Positions 1 through 10,690 of a stretch of 64,000 nucleotides of DNA are shown one piece after another. The stretch is from contig NC_059412.1 of NCBI RefSeq assembly GCF_905220565.1, positions 13,736,125-13,800,124 of the forward strand, given 5' to 3'. The translations under genes and the position numbers were made by a program. Under the pieces are notes generated by a model that searched no databases, had not been told where the DNA came from, and saw only the letters and a program-made list of their open reading frames with translations. The DNA comes from Melitaea cinxia (lineage: Eukaryota > Arthropoda > Insecta > Lepidoptera > Nymphalidae). Numbering within the stretch: position 1 is the stretch's first letter; each line of letters starts with the position of its first letter.

Positions 1-180
1 ATATACCAAAATAACATTTTTTTTTTACAATTTTTGTCTGTCTGTCTGTTTGTTTTGGCTAATCTCTAAAACGGCTGCCTATTTTTACCAGAAATTTATT
101 TTACTAGCGATCCCGCGACTTCTTCCATGTGGAATTTAACAAAAAGTTATTGCTCACATACTCGCGGGCACAGCTAGTAT
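1..180 (-). repeat. Interspersed repeat, family E (minus orientation)
   Basis: Read on the minus strand this begins with a CTAGCTGTGCCCGCG-type start, continues through a diverged GACTTCGTCCGCGTGG-type motif and ends in a stretch matching ACAGACAGACAAAAATTG. The same string of motifs recurs at 4505-4843, 21769-22620 and 26090-26290. It is a non-coding dispersed repeat of unknown class, cut by the window edge. Confidence 0.6.
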
Positions 181-429
181 GAAATCAAATCAGTTATAAG
201 TATATGTATTGTTTGACCCAGCAGATGTTGTTCTGCCTAGAAAACAGCTACCAAATTTGATTGCTTACATACACCGATAGCAGCGCCACCTTCCAGGTCC
301 AATTGAGATAAAACTACCCTATCTCCCAAGTTGGACCAAATTACGGATGTTTACAAAATTGGATAAAAATTGGTTTAGTAGTTTCGGAGTTTATCACCCA
401 CATACATCGTGACACGAAATTTTTATATA

Positions 430-655
430 TAAATAAATAAATAAATATCTACACAATACACACACGATCGTCTGTTCCTATAGTAAGCAACTTAATGCTT
501 GTGTTATTGGTAACAGCAGACTGGTATAGCTACAATTTTTTTTTCGATAAACATTCTTATCGATAATACATATATAAATGTATATTACACCCAGACTCGA
601 ACCCACAACCCTCGTAGTAGAAAGCAGGGTCAATAAAAACTGCGCCAACGGGCTA
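430..655 (-). repeat. tRNA-derived SINE, family 1
   Basis: On the minus strand the head reads GCCCGTTGGCGCAGTTT, which resembles a polymerase III box A. A degraded box B lies about 40 bases later, and the tail ends in (TAAA)n-like sequence. The same layout with better preserved boxes is seen at 10297-10570, 24540-24812, 42225-42492, 45947-46200 and 55228-55440. This copy has lost part of box B. Confidence 0.75.
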
Positions 656-782
656 GTAAGCCCATATATGTAGATAAGTATATCAATTTCTGGTTTACGT
701 TCCAATTATTTATTTATTTAAAAGTTTAATTTGATAGTATATATCAAGAAAGTAGTAGGCTAGTGTATATATAAAGATATAT

Positions 783-1190
783 CTTATATATAAAATTCTC
801 GTGTCACAATGTTAGTTACAATACTTCTCCGAAACGGCTAGACAGATTTTCATGAAATTTTGTGTGCATATCGGATAGGTCTGGCCAATATCATTTTTAT
901 ACCCCTAAGTTATAAGGGGGGATTAAGGGAGTTTATAACATATATGGCAAATCAACATTTGCGGGGTCCGCTCGTCTTATACATATATAAAATTCTAGTG
1001 TCACAATGTTAGTTACAATACTCCTCAGAAATGGCTAGACAGATTTTTATGAAATTTTGTGTGCATATCGGGTACGTCTGAGAATCGACCAACATCCATT
1101 TTTTATACCCCTAAGTAATAAGAGGGATTAAGCGGGTTTATAACAAATATGGCAAAACAACATTTGCGGGGTCAGCTAGTATCTTTATAT
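783..1190 (+). repeat. Two tandem copies of a ~197-bp repeat (family F)
   Basis: Two adjacent units start with ATATAAAATTCT near positions 789 and 985. They share the blocks GTCACAATGTTAGTTACAA and GAAATTTTGTGTGCATATCG, and each ends near CAACATTTGCGGGGTC. The same unit occurs three times in tandem at 56433-56985 and once, interrupted, at 54525-55077. No coding capacity is seen. Confidence 0.75.
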
Positions 1191-1221
1191 CTACTATCGA
1201 ACGTAACTTCAGAGTTCTAGA

Positions 1222-1462
1222 AATCGAACTTCAAATGATATGTATTCAGATGCAAATTTTAATTTGTCATTCTTTAACTATTCAAATTGGTGTAGTATTT
1301 TTTGTGTCTATTCATATTGTTACGTTATTATCTGGTTTTTATTTTTAACATTGCATAACATTTTGAAATAATTTCATGACTCATGACTGACATTCTATTC
1401 TATTCTATTCTATATGACTCATAATTGCACAATATTTCGCAATAACATTGTATATAAAATTA
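1222..1462 (+). repeat. Diverged direct repeat, partner at 4262-4500
   Basis: This AT-rich stretch matches 4262-4500 in the same orientation. Shared segments include ATTCAGAT, AACTATTCAAAT and CATGACTCATAA, and both copies end with AATAACATTG. An (ATTCT)n microsatellite at 1392-1412 interrupts this copy only. It may be a dispersed repeat or a local duplication flanking the LINE-containing block; the sequence alone does not decide. Confidence 0.55.
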
Positions 1463-1469
1463 TATATAT

Positions 1470-1735
1470 ACTAGGGACCCACCCGGCTTCCCTTGGTTGC
1501 AATGCTGATAATATAAAATAAATATAATATATGCGCAAAAATGTGTTTATTTACGACATCACATTAGAAACCTCTAAAACTATCACTGTTCCTCTACTAC
1601 ACTATGCATGTATTATACATATAAACCTCTCCCTCGAATCACTCTATTTATTAAAGAAAACCGCATCAAAATCCGGTGCGTAGTTTTAAAGATCTAAGCA
1701 TACAGAGAGCGGAAAGCGACTTCGTTTTTTACTAC
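1470..1735 (+). repeat. Interspersed repeat fragment (family G)
   Basis: The stretch begins GGGACCCACCCGGCTTCCCT and continues TGCAATGCTGATA. The same start is seen at 60590 and, inverted, around 51590 in the palindrome. It ends in a repeat-like AGCATACAGAGAGCGG segment. Non-coding. Confidence 0.5.
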
Positions 1736-1916
1736 CTATATGTAGTAATATATATGTATAACTTTTTACACTATCGGACTAGATACTTTCATTATCTGTA
1801 TTATCAAACGTAGCTAGACTTCTAGAAACCGCATTTTACAAACACCGACACATGTAAACAACTTCAAATTGAAACGCGCTAACGTCTTATAATATACCTA
1901 CATCTTATTACTTTAA

Positions 1917-2000
1917 CCGACTTCAAATATATATATGTATATATTATGATTGTTCGGGGATAACTTCGTCGTTTGTGAACCGATTTTTATAATTCTTTTT
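1917..2000 (+). repeat. Family P repeat, left part, interrupted by a LINE
   Basis: It starts ACCGACTTCAA and contains GATAACTTCGTCGTTTGTGA, the usual 5' portion of family P (compare 33549-33985). The consensus stops near a TTTTTTTGTT run and resumes at about 4046 with GGAGATATCCCAAGGG. The sequence between is the minus-strand LINE listed next. Confidence 0.7.
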
Positions 2001-4045
2001 TTGTTTTTTTTTTTTATTTTTTTTATTTTATTTAAAATACAAAGAATCTTACAAAAATAAAGAGTTAGCATTTAACGGTGTGACATAAATCATCGTTGAT
2101 TTATCCGCACACCGGCATTCGACATCGTACGCTCACAATATCAAAAAAAATAAGTCGTAGCATAATTATAACAACTTAACAGTAACACACGATCAACATT
2201 TTTACACATCTACCCTCCAAGTTTTACAATTAATCAGTCACAAAATAATACAGTCGCAGTAGCAGGATACACACGGGGTGAAATACTTTGATGATATTAT
2301 TTAATGTTTATTTTTTATTAATGATAAGAAATATTGTTTTAATTTATATTTTATATTTGTTTTTGTAATTTCATTTTTTAGTGAAGCTGGTAGGGCGTTT
2401 ATTAATTTTGGTATTTGATATTGTAGTAGTTGTTTGCCATATAGATTATTGTAACTCGGCACTTTTAATTCAACTTGAGACGCACTACGTGTTTGGTAGG
2501 TACGCATAATGACGTGTTGGTGTTCACCATTATGAAACTGCTCGAGCAGTAATATGTATTTAACCTGATCATGTATTGGTATTATGTTACAATAATAAAA
2601 GAGCTCGTGATAATCGTTTTCGTGATAGGTTTTAATTTTTTTAGGTATTATAGCTTTCATAATTCTTATTTGCAAATTATATATTGTATCGAGGTTTGAT
2701 TTACATGTTCTACCATAGCTACTCAGACCGGAAAATATAGTTGTTTCGCCTAAAGCTTTATATAGGTTTAATAGAATTTTATATGCGATTTTTCTTTTAA
2801 TTAAAGTTATTTTAGCCAATATAGTACGCAACTTATCACATACGTGATTAATATGTTCAGTCCATTTTAGTCGATCGTCAATTATAAGTCCTAGATATTT
2901 TTGTTTAGTGACTATTTCAACCGCCTTACAAGAACAATTGTGAAGATTAGCATGTAGACATTGGTGACTGTGCGCTATTAATTTTAAATTATTAAGTGAT
3001 TTCCTATTTTGGGTAGAACTGATGTACATTAGTTTCGTTTTATCGGCATTTAGAACAAGTCCTACATCATGAGACCACTTTAACAACAAGGTGAAATCTG
3101 TTTGTAAGTCTCTCAGAGCTGCATCGAGATCACTATTTGCTGCTATGAGACAGGTGTCGTCAGCAAACTGGTAAATTTCACAGTTAGATATTAGGTTGAC
3201 GACATCATTTACATAGGTTATATAATGTAATGGGCCAAGTACGGATCCCTACGCTGTTCCGTCTAGTACTCGCACGTTTTTGCTGGTAACATTGCCAATC
3301 TTCACTACATATGATCTATTATTAAGATAGTCTCGACACCAATTGTTTAAGGGGCCCTGTATACCACAGTCGTTAAGTTTCTCGATAAGAATGTCATGTT
3401 TAAGCGTGTCGAAGGCTTTACTATAGTCGATAAATACTACCAGAACATGTTTTTTAGCGTTGAGGTATTTATAAATATTATCCGTAAAATTTGAGAGTAA
3501 TTTGGTTGAGCTCTTCCCTGATTGAAATCCAAATTGTTTATTTGTTATTATATCGTGATCTTTATAGAAGGAGTGAATTTGTTTTGAAATAACTTTTTCA
3601 ACTATTTTATCTATTGTAGAAAGTATAGTAATTGGGCGATAGTTGTCATAGATACCCTGGCTTCCTTTTTTGTGTATAGGCCTTACTATTCCAGTTTTTA
3701 GTTCATGAGGATAGATACCTTGTTTGACAGTTGTGTTAATAAAATGTGACAGCAGTTCTGCAATTTCAGCGTTTATAATTTTTAGATCTTGTGCTCTGAT
3801 TTTATCTATACCTGGTGCTTTGTGGTTGTTTAATGATTTTATTTCTTTCATAACTGATTCAGCTGCTACTTTTTGGTATCTATGGCATACATTTTTAGAA
3901 AAGACATACGATTTTTTATCTAGTAATCTAATATTACACTTTGGAACAATGTTATTTACACTATTGGCAAAAGTGTCTGCAAATTTATTGGCAATATTAT
4001 CAGTTGTGCAATTGTTATTTAGAAACGCGTTTAAAATTATTGTTG
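2001..4045 (-). mobile_element. 5'-truncated non-LTR retrotransposon (LINE)
   Basis: A minus-strand reverse transcriptase lies inside this stretch, and its 3' end (low coordinates) is marked by a long T-rich run at about 1997-2035, i.e. a polyA tail on the minus strand. The element sits inside a family P repeat, which resumes on the other side, so the insertion is later than that repeat. A short TTGTT-like duplication may flank it, but I cannot fix it exactly. The 5' end is truncated inside the coding region. Confidence 0.8.
2301..4042 (-). pseudogene. Reverse transcriptase of a jockey/CR1-like LINE, broken
   Basis: Two minus-strand open frames (3851-3249 and 3089-2301) lie in the same frame and are parted by one TAG at 3249-3251. 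That codon stands where the RT motif preceding GSVLGP normally has Gln. Visible RT motifs are NHKAPGIDKI, YRPITILSTIDKIVEKVI, the FIDYSKAFDTLKHDIL block with its catalytic Asp, and the FADD catalytic box at 3156-3167. The same frame runs open upstream to about 4042 without a clear start, so the N-terminus and any endonuclease domain are missing. No RNase H is seen. Apart from the truncation and one nonsense codon the domain is well preserved, which suggests a fairly recent insertion. Confidence 0.85.
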
Positions 4046-4255
4046 GTAAGGAGATATCCCAAGGGTAGAAGCATGGTAAGGAAACCAGTATCTCATGATG
4101 GAACCCCAGAGAAATTGGAGGGAACCCTCGAAAATCGTAGTGACGATTAGTGCGTTTGTTAATTTGTTTCGTCTACTTACGTTGTATTACTTGTCGATGT
4201 AATTAAAGTCGGATTATTAAAGTCGTTTGAGAGCAAACACAATTGCCGTTATTAT
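4046..4255 (+). repeat. Family P repeat, right part
   Basis: The family P consensus resumes with GATATCCCAAGGG and TAAGGAAACCAGTATCTCAT, and ends near TTGAGAGCAAACACAATT. Together with 1917-2000 it makes one repeat copy split by the LINE. Confidence 0.7.
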
Positions 4256-4261
4256 CCTCTC

Positions 4262-4500
4262 AAGATATTATGTGTTCAGATATAATTTTTAATTTGGTTT
4301 TCTTGAACTATTCAAATCATTGTATTATTATTATTTTTTTTCTATAATTATTACCGATCTTTTATTATTGTTAATTTTTTTATGTGTCGATTTATACTTT
4401 TCCTTATTTTTTGCTATATTTTTCTTTTACTATTTCATAATATTGTGAAATTATATCATGACTCATAACTGCACAATGTTTTGCAATAACATTGACACAA
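4262..4500 (+). repeat. Diverged direct repeat, partner at 1222-1462
   Basis: See the partner entry. Both end with a CATAACTGCACAAT-like block followed by GCAATAACATTG. Non-coding. Confidence 0.5.
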
Positions 4501-4504
4501 TTAT

Positions 4505-4843
4505 TACTTACTAGCTGTGCTCGCGACTTCGTCCGCGTGGAATTCAACAAAAAGTTGTTGTTCAGTTCGCAGAGTTACAAAATAAATAAATTTCTAGAAT
4601 AAAAGTAGCCTAAGTTACTCCTTATCATACATCATTCATACATCATTCCAGTGAAAGTCCTGTCAAAATCGGTCCAGCCGTTTCAGAGATTAACTGGAAC
4701 AGATAGACAGACACATTCAGACTGACAATAATCGTAAAAAATGTTTTTTGGTATATGTACCGTGTATACAACCACATGTATTTAGTAAAAAGCGGTTATT
4801 TTAATATTACAAACAGATACTCCAATTTTATTTATTTTTACAG
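4505..4843 (+). repeat. Interspersed repeat, family E
   Basis: It starts TGTGCTCGCGACTTCGTCCG and contains AAAATCGGTCCAGCCGTTTC. Near the end it has GTAAAAAGCGGTTATTTTAA. The same string of motifs recurs at 21769-22620. Its 3' edge supplies the pyrimidine-rich acceptor-like sequence of the next entry. Confidence 0.7.
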
Positions 4844-4989
4844 ATGCTATTTATATAAAAAAGGGTTACGATGATGAGTTGTATAATAGTTTGTTGATTT
4901 CTATAAAAGATTATCAAATCGAAACTCCAAAAAATTATGTTCAAAAAAGCTTCATTACCGCTTTTGATTCGACATTTTACAAATTATAA
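4844..4989 (+). CDS. Possible terminal coding exon, unrecognised
   Basis: A pyrimidine-rich run ending TTTTTACAG is followed by an open frame of 47 codons (two leading bases, then GCT ATT TAT) ending in TAA at 4987-4989. The peptide contains KKGYDDELYNSLLISIKDY and looks protein-like rather than low-complexity. An AATAAA lies at 5032-5037, a plausible polyA signal about 43 bases after the stop. I do not recognise the family. No upstream exon is visible in the window, and the acceptor-like run lies at the edge of a repeat, so this may be chance or a relic. Confidence 0.25.
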
Positions 4990-5204
4990 TTAATATAATA
5001 GAGTCTTCAACATAAGCTATCGCTGCTTCAGAATAAAAATTCTGCAGAGAATAATAGATAAGAAATTACGCAGTTACTCCTTAAAAAAAATTATCAATCA
5101 ATTGAAATTTAGTCATACCTCGCATTTAAGTACAGCGCCACTAAACCCACACACACATAATCTTTAACACTAATAAGATTTTTAACTGAATAATTAGCTT
5201 ATTT

Positions 5205-5520
5205 ATACAATACTGTGCCCGCGACTTCGTCTGGGTAGAATAATGACTTTGGACAGCATTTTTTGGATATATATTTTGGTTTATTTTGGATTATAAACAC
5301 CGTCGTTGGAGTATTAACATGTAAAACATGATTTTTTTAAATTTGCATAACTTTTTTATTTTTTTACCGACTGACATGAAATAAACATTAAATCTTAAGT
5401 GAAGCTTGCCACAATATATTAGAAACTACATCAAAATCGGATAAGCCATTTCTGAGATTAGCGTGCACAAACGCACATATAAACAGACAAAAATTCTAAC
5501 AATCATTGTTTTTGAAATTT
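5205..5520 (+). repeat. Diverged family E-like repeat
   Basis: It begins TGTGCCCGCGACTTCGTCTG and ends with AAACAGACAAAAATTCTAAC, the hallmark ends of family E, with a diverged middle. Non-coding. Confidence 0.55.
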
Positions 5521-5687
5521 TCATTTTATAACTATCCATGAAAACTTGAATTAGAACAATTCAATGATTTTAAAAATGTTTTTCATAATTATTTTTGAAA
5601 TGACATCAGAAATATTGTGCTAAATTTCACCATCAATTCTACTATAATTGAATGAAGCCTTTTCAAAACGTTGTGAAATCGACGCCA

Positions 5688-5694
5688 TATAAAA
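5688..5694 (+). promoter_or_regulatory. TATA box of the Arg/Ser-His-rich gene
   Basis: TATAAAA stands 90 bases upstream of the ATG at 5784. A TCACTT at 5719-5724, about 30 bases downstream, is a plausible start site, giving a 5' leader of roughly 65 bases. Confidence 0.5.
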
Positions 5695-5783
5695 GACCAA
5701 CCTTCAGACAATGCACGTCACTTGAAACCCAGTTCTTCGTGTATCAAGACTCATAGTATTGAACTAGAAAAATAAGCACGAAA

Positions 5784-6308
5784 ATGCGTCATTGCAGTAG
5801 AAGTCGAAGTCGAAGTCAAAGTCGGAGTCAAAGTAGAGGTAGAAGTAGAGGTAGAAGCCGCTGTGACTCCAGACAGAAATCATGCCATAATCCTGGCAGA
5901 AATCAACATAGCCCATGTGATCCACCGCAGTCTGGACCACATGTCAGGCCACATTGTCGTGGACATCGAGGACATCATAGAGATTATAGCCGCCATGGCC
6001 ATAAAGGTCACAGATTTAGTGGTCATGGACACGGACCATGTGGCCACCACAGACACCATCACGTACACAGCTACCATGGTCAACACGGAGAGTTTTTCGG
6101 GCACCTTTATTGGAGACCATGGGGAAGATTTGAAAACTTTGAAAGACGTTGGTTTGGTGAAGCTTCTAGACCATGCTGCGGCCACTGTCCAGAAGACAAA
6201 AGAAGACCTGGTCGATGTCAAAGAAATAGAGAAGAAAATGCCACAGAGGAAACTGTGTTGGTGCGAGGCATTGTGATTCAAGAAGACAGAAGGCCAAATT
6301 CAGTTTGA
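5784..6308 (+). CDS. Arg/Ser- and His-rich small protein, single exon
   Basis: This 174-aa open frame starts at the ATG following a TATA box and a short leader. AATAAA at 6454-6459 is a plausible polyA signal 150 bases after the stop. Residues 4-26 are Arg/Ser/Gln repeats (RSRSRSQSRSQSRG). Residues about 55-105 are rich in His and Gly, with clusters such as GHHRHHH. The last third is mixed, with a CCGHC group and an acidic patch before an Arg-rich end. There is no signal peptide or membrane segment. Such composition suits a nucleic-acid- or metal-binding protein or a protamine-like chromatin protein, but no family is recognised and the function is unknown. A second open frame of 137 codons overlaps in the next register; it is explained by the periodic CAT/CAC codons and is probably a shadow. 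Confidence 0.55.
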   Translation: MRHCSRSRSRSQSRSQSRGRSRGRSRCDSRQKSCHNPGRNQHSPCDPPQSGPHVRPHCRGHRGHHRDYSRHGHKGHRFSGHGHGPCGHHRHHHVHSYHGQHGEFFGHLYWRPWGRFENFERRWFGEASRPCCGHCPEDKRRPGRCQRNREENATEETVLVRGIVIQEDRRPNSV

Positions 6309-6459
6309 ATGGATGATATGACTATCAACGGCATAAGGCATGTTTAAATATGTTTGTATTTATTTATATTATTTTTATTTTATCTAGTAAATATTTACCA
6401 ATATAGTAGGTATCATGTATGTTACGATTTCCTGATACATATGTTTATAAAATAATAAA

Positions 6460-7152
6460 ATATAACGTAATATATATTTATAGCATTACAAATGCAAACG
6501 TCACTAAGTTGCATTTTCTTTAAAATGTATTTTTGAAGATTTTAATTAGTTAAGACACACTAAGAGTCTTTTAATTATCTTTCTTATAACTATTTTTATT
6601 CTTATGTGTGATTATAGTGAACTCATTTAGATGAGACTTGTCAGATGTATATTGTCAAATATACATAATATATCACATAAAATAAGCAGAAATAATATCA
6701 CAGGGGTTTTAATGGGAAAGAATCCCACAATATCCGGTTCTACCCCAAGAGCCGGGCATCTTTTTGAAGATTTCCCATGTGTAAGCAAAAAAAATTAGGA
6801 ATAATAAGGTTAGATTAATTTTTATTATTTTTAATTCTGTGTTTTTAAATATTTTTAATTATTTATTAATTTTTTATTTGTATGTTTCAGCATAAAAGAT
6901 ATATGTATCATATAAACTAAAGCAAGTAAGAAAGACGCAGACTTCTAAGTGTCTTTATATATACTTATATGAATAAAAAATCTTAAAAAAAATCAATAAT
7001 ATCTAAATATCTTAAGTATAAGTTCTTAGGTAAGCATGATTGTTTTTAATTTTATCTAGGTCATATTTAAATAGTATTTATTATTACGATTTAAATATGA
7101 ACCTTTTATTATTATTATTAATTTTTATTTTACCTATTAATTGTAAGTATTA

Positions 7153-7206
<54 letters not shown>

Positions 7207-7860
7207 TTTATCTATGTTTACTCATTTATTTTATTATTAATATCTATGTTTTAGATTATTTGTATATGCCTTGATACAAGCAAAAACAGAAGATAACAAA
7301 GAATAAGCAAAAGGATGAATCAGACAAAAACATTCAATAAAACATTACAAAATAAAGTTGTTTTATTGTCTTTGTACCATTTCTTTTACAGTAAAACAAA
7401 AATTATGCAAGTTTTTTCATTGTTTTTCGTTTCGTGCTGATAATTGCACTAAACTATTTGTATTTTTAGTTTTCATAAAAAAAATCTCAATCTTCACTTT
7501 CTGTAGTATTTATGGAATTCCAAATTTTTTTTCTGTCTTTAAATAATTTATAAATACACCAAAGCCATAATAACAATACGATAATAACCTAACCAATGGT
7601 TTTAATTCTATTCTTAGCGGTCACGTCATTGCATTAATTTAATCATTCTGACGTCATTTTCTCATTTAAGGCATTCACCAATGACCTTGTTATGTAAATT
7701 AAGACAAGTTTATTCTATACTTCTTGTAGTTTAAATATATTATATTTTCTATAAAGTTAAAGATGTGTTGATGTAAACACGCCTGTTCAATGTAGAAAAT
7801 TGTAGGCTATAAAACATCACATATGATATTGTTGGACTCGGTCAGTAGGTAATCATGATT
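6460..7860. other. AT-rich stretch without recognised genes
   Basis: Very AT-rich sequence with only short, low-complexity open frames. A dinucleotide tract lies at 7156-7204. The segment around 6700-6785 (GGGTTTTAATGGGAAAG, AGAGCCGGGCATCTT) looks like part of a dispersed repeat, unassigned. Confidence 0.6.
7156..7204. repeat. (TA)n microsatellite
   Basis: An uninterrupted alternation of A and T for about 49 bases, readable directly. Confidence 0.95.
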
Positions 7861-8225
7861 TATCTATACTTTTATATTATAAAAGTGAAGACCTTTTTTG
7901 TTGGTTTGTTTAAATGACTCGATCGATCTAGTGACTCGAATTGATTTTCTTTTTTTGTGATCGATAGTCCATTTCGCATGGAAGACTATAGGCTATATTA
8001 TATTTAAAGTAACGCAGAGCACAGCTATAGATATTTATATTTATTTTAATATTACATTAAGAGGTCCTGTTTCATCGTCTGCTATTAAAACTATCCGAAG
8101 TATAACAGTATCAGACAGAAAAACGCGTTATATTAATTCGAAAAAATATAATAATATTTTTTTCTTTTTAAAATAATAATAACGTGTTATAAAACTTTTA
8201 AAAAATAAAAAAAATAAAAATGCCT

Positions 8226-8297
8226 TTCCCGTACCGGGAATCGAACCCGAGCCTCCTGGGTGAAAGCCAGGTATCCTAGCCACTAGACCATACGGGA
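8226..8297 (-). tRNA. tRNA-Glu (anticodon UUC)
   Basis: On the minus strand a 72-base sequence folds as a cloverleaf. The acceptor stem TCCCGTA pairs with TACGGGA. The D arm contains TGGTCTAGTGG (also box A), the anticodon stem CCTGG/CCAGG holds the loop with TTC, and the T arm is CGGGTTCGATTCCCG (box B). One T-stem pair is a T-G wobble. The transcript would run into a TTTTT stretch just downstream, a typical polymerase III terminator. All consensus positions are present, so this looks functional and is not part of a SINE. Confidence 0.95.
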
Positions 8298-8819
8298 GAT
8301 ACTGAGGTTGACGAAATGAAATACTATAAGATGTAATACATTTTTTCATTCTTACTATATTTTTAATTCATTTCATACTTTAATGTATTCAGGTTTATAA
8401 TATTCTATCTGCCTTTACTAATTAATGGAGATCCGGTTTTTTTGTCCGGTTACACTGCGAAAACTGCTGAACCGATCGGAATAATACTTATACCATAAGA
8501 GGCAGCGTGTTTAGGAGAAAGATTTGGTATATAATATGTTGGTGATTGCTTATCGTGTAAAAAATATGGATGGACAGAAATCACTTGTATTTATATAAAA
8601 TTGATTGATATAATAAGCGGTACGTTTAATATATCAATCAATTTTTAATATTTTGCATGAATATCTCAAATCAACATAAAGTTCCAATTCCTGACACAAT
8701 TTTTTGCTAATGTAATATTTTTTTTTTAAGTTTTCTTAAGTTCTATTGTTTATTGTTTTTTTTTTTGAACTTGCATGGTAAGTTGCTCGGTAATTGTGAT
8801 ATACTTTGTAATATTTTAA

Positions 8820-9168
8820 ACCGCCATCAAAAAAGGAGAAGGTTACTCAATTTGACCGTAATCGATTAAATGAAATCAATTTAGATAATTCTTTTTTTTG
8901 TTGAAAAGAAAATATCCTAAGTGTGGTACCATGATAAGGAAACCAGAATCTGATGATGGGATCCCAGAGAAATTATGTGTTTATCATGTTATGATGTGGA
9001 TGTTTATCATGTGGTCACATTTAAATTTCATAGAGATCTGATTACAACTTTTGGAGTAATCTTTGATAATGCGTATTTACTTGACTATTTTTCGTCTGCC
9101 TACATTGTATTACTTGTGATGTAATTGAAGTCGGTTTTTTTTTCGTTTGCCTGCAAACACAATTATAT
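8820..9168 (+). repeat. Family P repeat
   Basis: It starts CCGCCATCAAAAAAGGAGAA (normally ACCGACTTCAAAAAAGGAGG) and contains ACCATGATAAGGAAACCAGA. It ends GTAATTGAAGTCGG followed by a T run and CGTTTGCCTGCAAACACAAT. An internal block around 8985-9010 is rearranged. Non-coding. Confidence 0.75.
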
Positions 9169-9255
9169 AATGACGATTATAAAATGTAAGTATTCTTAGT
9201 GTATTACGTTGACGTCCTAATCAATAGAAAAACGAGTGTGCTTTAGACCACACGA

Positions 9256-9425
9256 TTGAAGTAAAACTTACGAAACGTAACTCTCTCTTTTTCTATCTTC
9301 ACTAACTTATATGTCCCTCTCAACTTCCGTTCCCCTCGTCCGATCACACTTTTCGTAACGCTCTCGTCACGCATTCACCAGCTTACTCCTCAAGTCAAGC
9401 GTGCGTGAAGAAGTTTTACATCAAT
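9256..9425 (+). mobile_element. MITE-like element with short inverted ends
   Basis: The ends TTGAAGTAAAACTT and AAGTTTTACATCAA are near inverted copies. The interior contains CCGATCACACTTTTCGTAAC and CTCAAGTCAAGCGTGCGTGA. A second copy with the same ends and interior is at 37129-37340. No coding sequence; probably a non-autonomous DNA transposon. Confidence 0.6.
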
Positions 9426-9689
9426 AAATATAATTAACAAAATAATTCAAGTATCGGTTGATGGTTACATGTTTTCCTCCATAGTAAATTGTTACTTTAT
9501 AATCACTACTAAGCATATGATTTATTGCTATTCAATAATGGTTTGTATGTGTTTGAATTTAAAGGCAATATTTCCTTGAGGTGGAGAGCGGAAGATTCTC
9601 GAGCACGTCATGTTGCATAGTAACTTGAGAGCTCGGGAAGTCACCGGAGACGATGTAGAGTGAATATGCATTATGAAAAAGAATTACTA

Positions 9690-9900
9690 TAATAGTATTT
9701 TATGGGAGTTTACTCCATTGAATCGATTTTCATATAAGGCCCCCGGTATGAAAAAATATGAAGAGTAAAATTTACTGAACGAATGACAAACATCAGGAGT
9801 AAAAAATCATCGAATGACCTCGTTAGGTTTCTCGTAACGCCATGACTAACTTCGACGTTTTCTAATAACGCCGTTGACCGATAGATGGCGTTATTTAATT
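9690..9900 (+). repeat. Dispersed repeat, inverted partner at 49130-49245
   Basis: The blocks GAACGAATGACAAACA, GAATGACCTCGTTAGG, TCTCGTAACGCCAT and ATAGATGGCGTTA are shared with the reverse complement of 49130-49245. Within this copy the GAACGAATGAC block appears twice. Non-coding. Confidence 0.5.
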
Positions 9901-10296
9901 CGTTTATTTACCATTTGATAGGGTATTAATCTTTTTCTTAGATTAGTAAGCTTTTTTATGCCTATTTAGACAGTCGATCTGAAGGAGTACCGTAAACTCG
10001 TAACTCCGGTCGTGCGTCGGAGCTGACACATATTTTTTTTCCACCTACAAGTAATACCAGAATTGAACACTTTTTCTAAAACTAGGTAACCATATCTAAT
10101 AAGGTATTATTTCTAGATGTTTTGAACAAAACTATAATAAATATGAATATTTAATTTTTAGTGTAGTATTTTAATTACGTGTCGGTGGTACGGGATAGTC
10201 GAAATCATTCAACATTTTAGTCATAGCGTGGTGATTACTGGACGTCTTTTGTATTTAGCAAAAATATTAACATACTGACATAACATTAACATTTGA

Positions 10297-10570
10297 CTAG
10301 CCCGTTGGTGCAGTTTGTAGTGGCACTGCTTTTTGTTGTGCAGGTTACGGGTTCGATTCCCGCCTAATTGAATGTAATAAAAAAACGAGTATATATTATA
10401 TAAACGAGATATTTGTATTTATATATTTATATATGTATTACTTATGTATATTTATCAAAATAAAAATTTAGCTATAACAGTCAGCTATTACCTGTAACAA
10501 GCATTAAATTGCTTACAATAGAAACAGACGACCGTGTGTTTGTTATAAAATACTTATTTATTTATATTTA
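10297..10570 (+). repeat. tRNA-derived SINE, family 1
   Basis: The head is CTAGCCCGTTGGTGCAGTTT (box A region), followed by a well preserved box B GGGTTCGATTCCC at about 10349. The tail ends in TTATTTATTTATAT. Same family as 430-655 and 24540-24812. Confidence 0.8.
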
Positions 10571-10690
10571 ATCTGAGTTTAAATTATAATTTATAGTGAA
10601 AACAAGCAATCAATAATTCGACTTGGTAATTATTTATTTATTTATTAATACAGACTGTAAAGTACAATGAGCGGACTTATGACTAATTAG

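Noticed and set aside
5863..6276. A 137-codon plus-strand frame overlapping the Arg/Ser-His-rich gene
   Set aside because: Its Ile/Thr/Met-rich runs are what CAT/CAC His codons give when read one base later. The 5784 frame has the promoter-proximal ATG and a coherent composition.
5880..6281. A 133-codon minus-strand frame over the same gene
   Set aside because: Mirror of His and Arg codons (Met/Val/Ser-rich), with no promoter or polyA signal on that strand.
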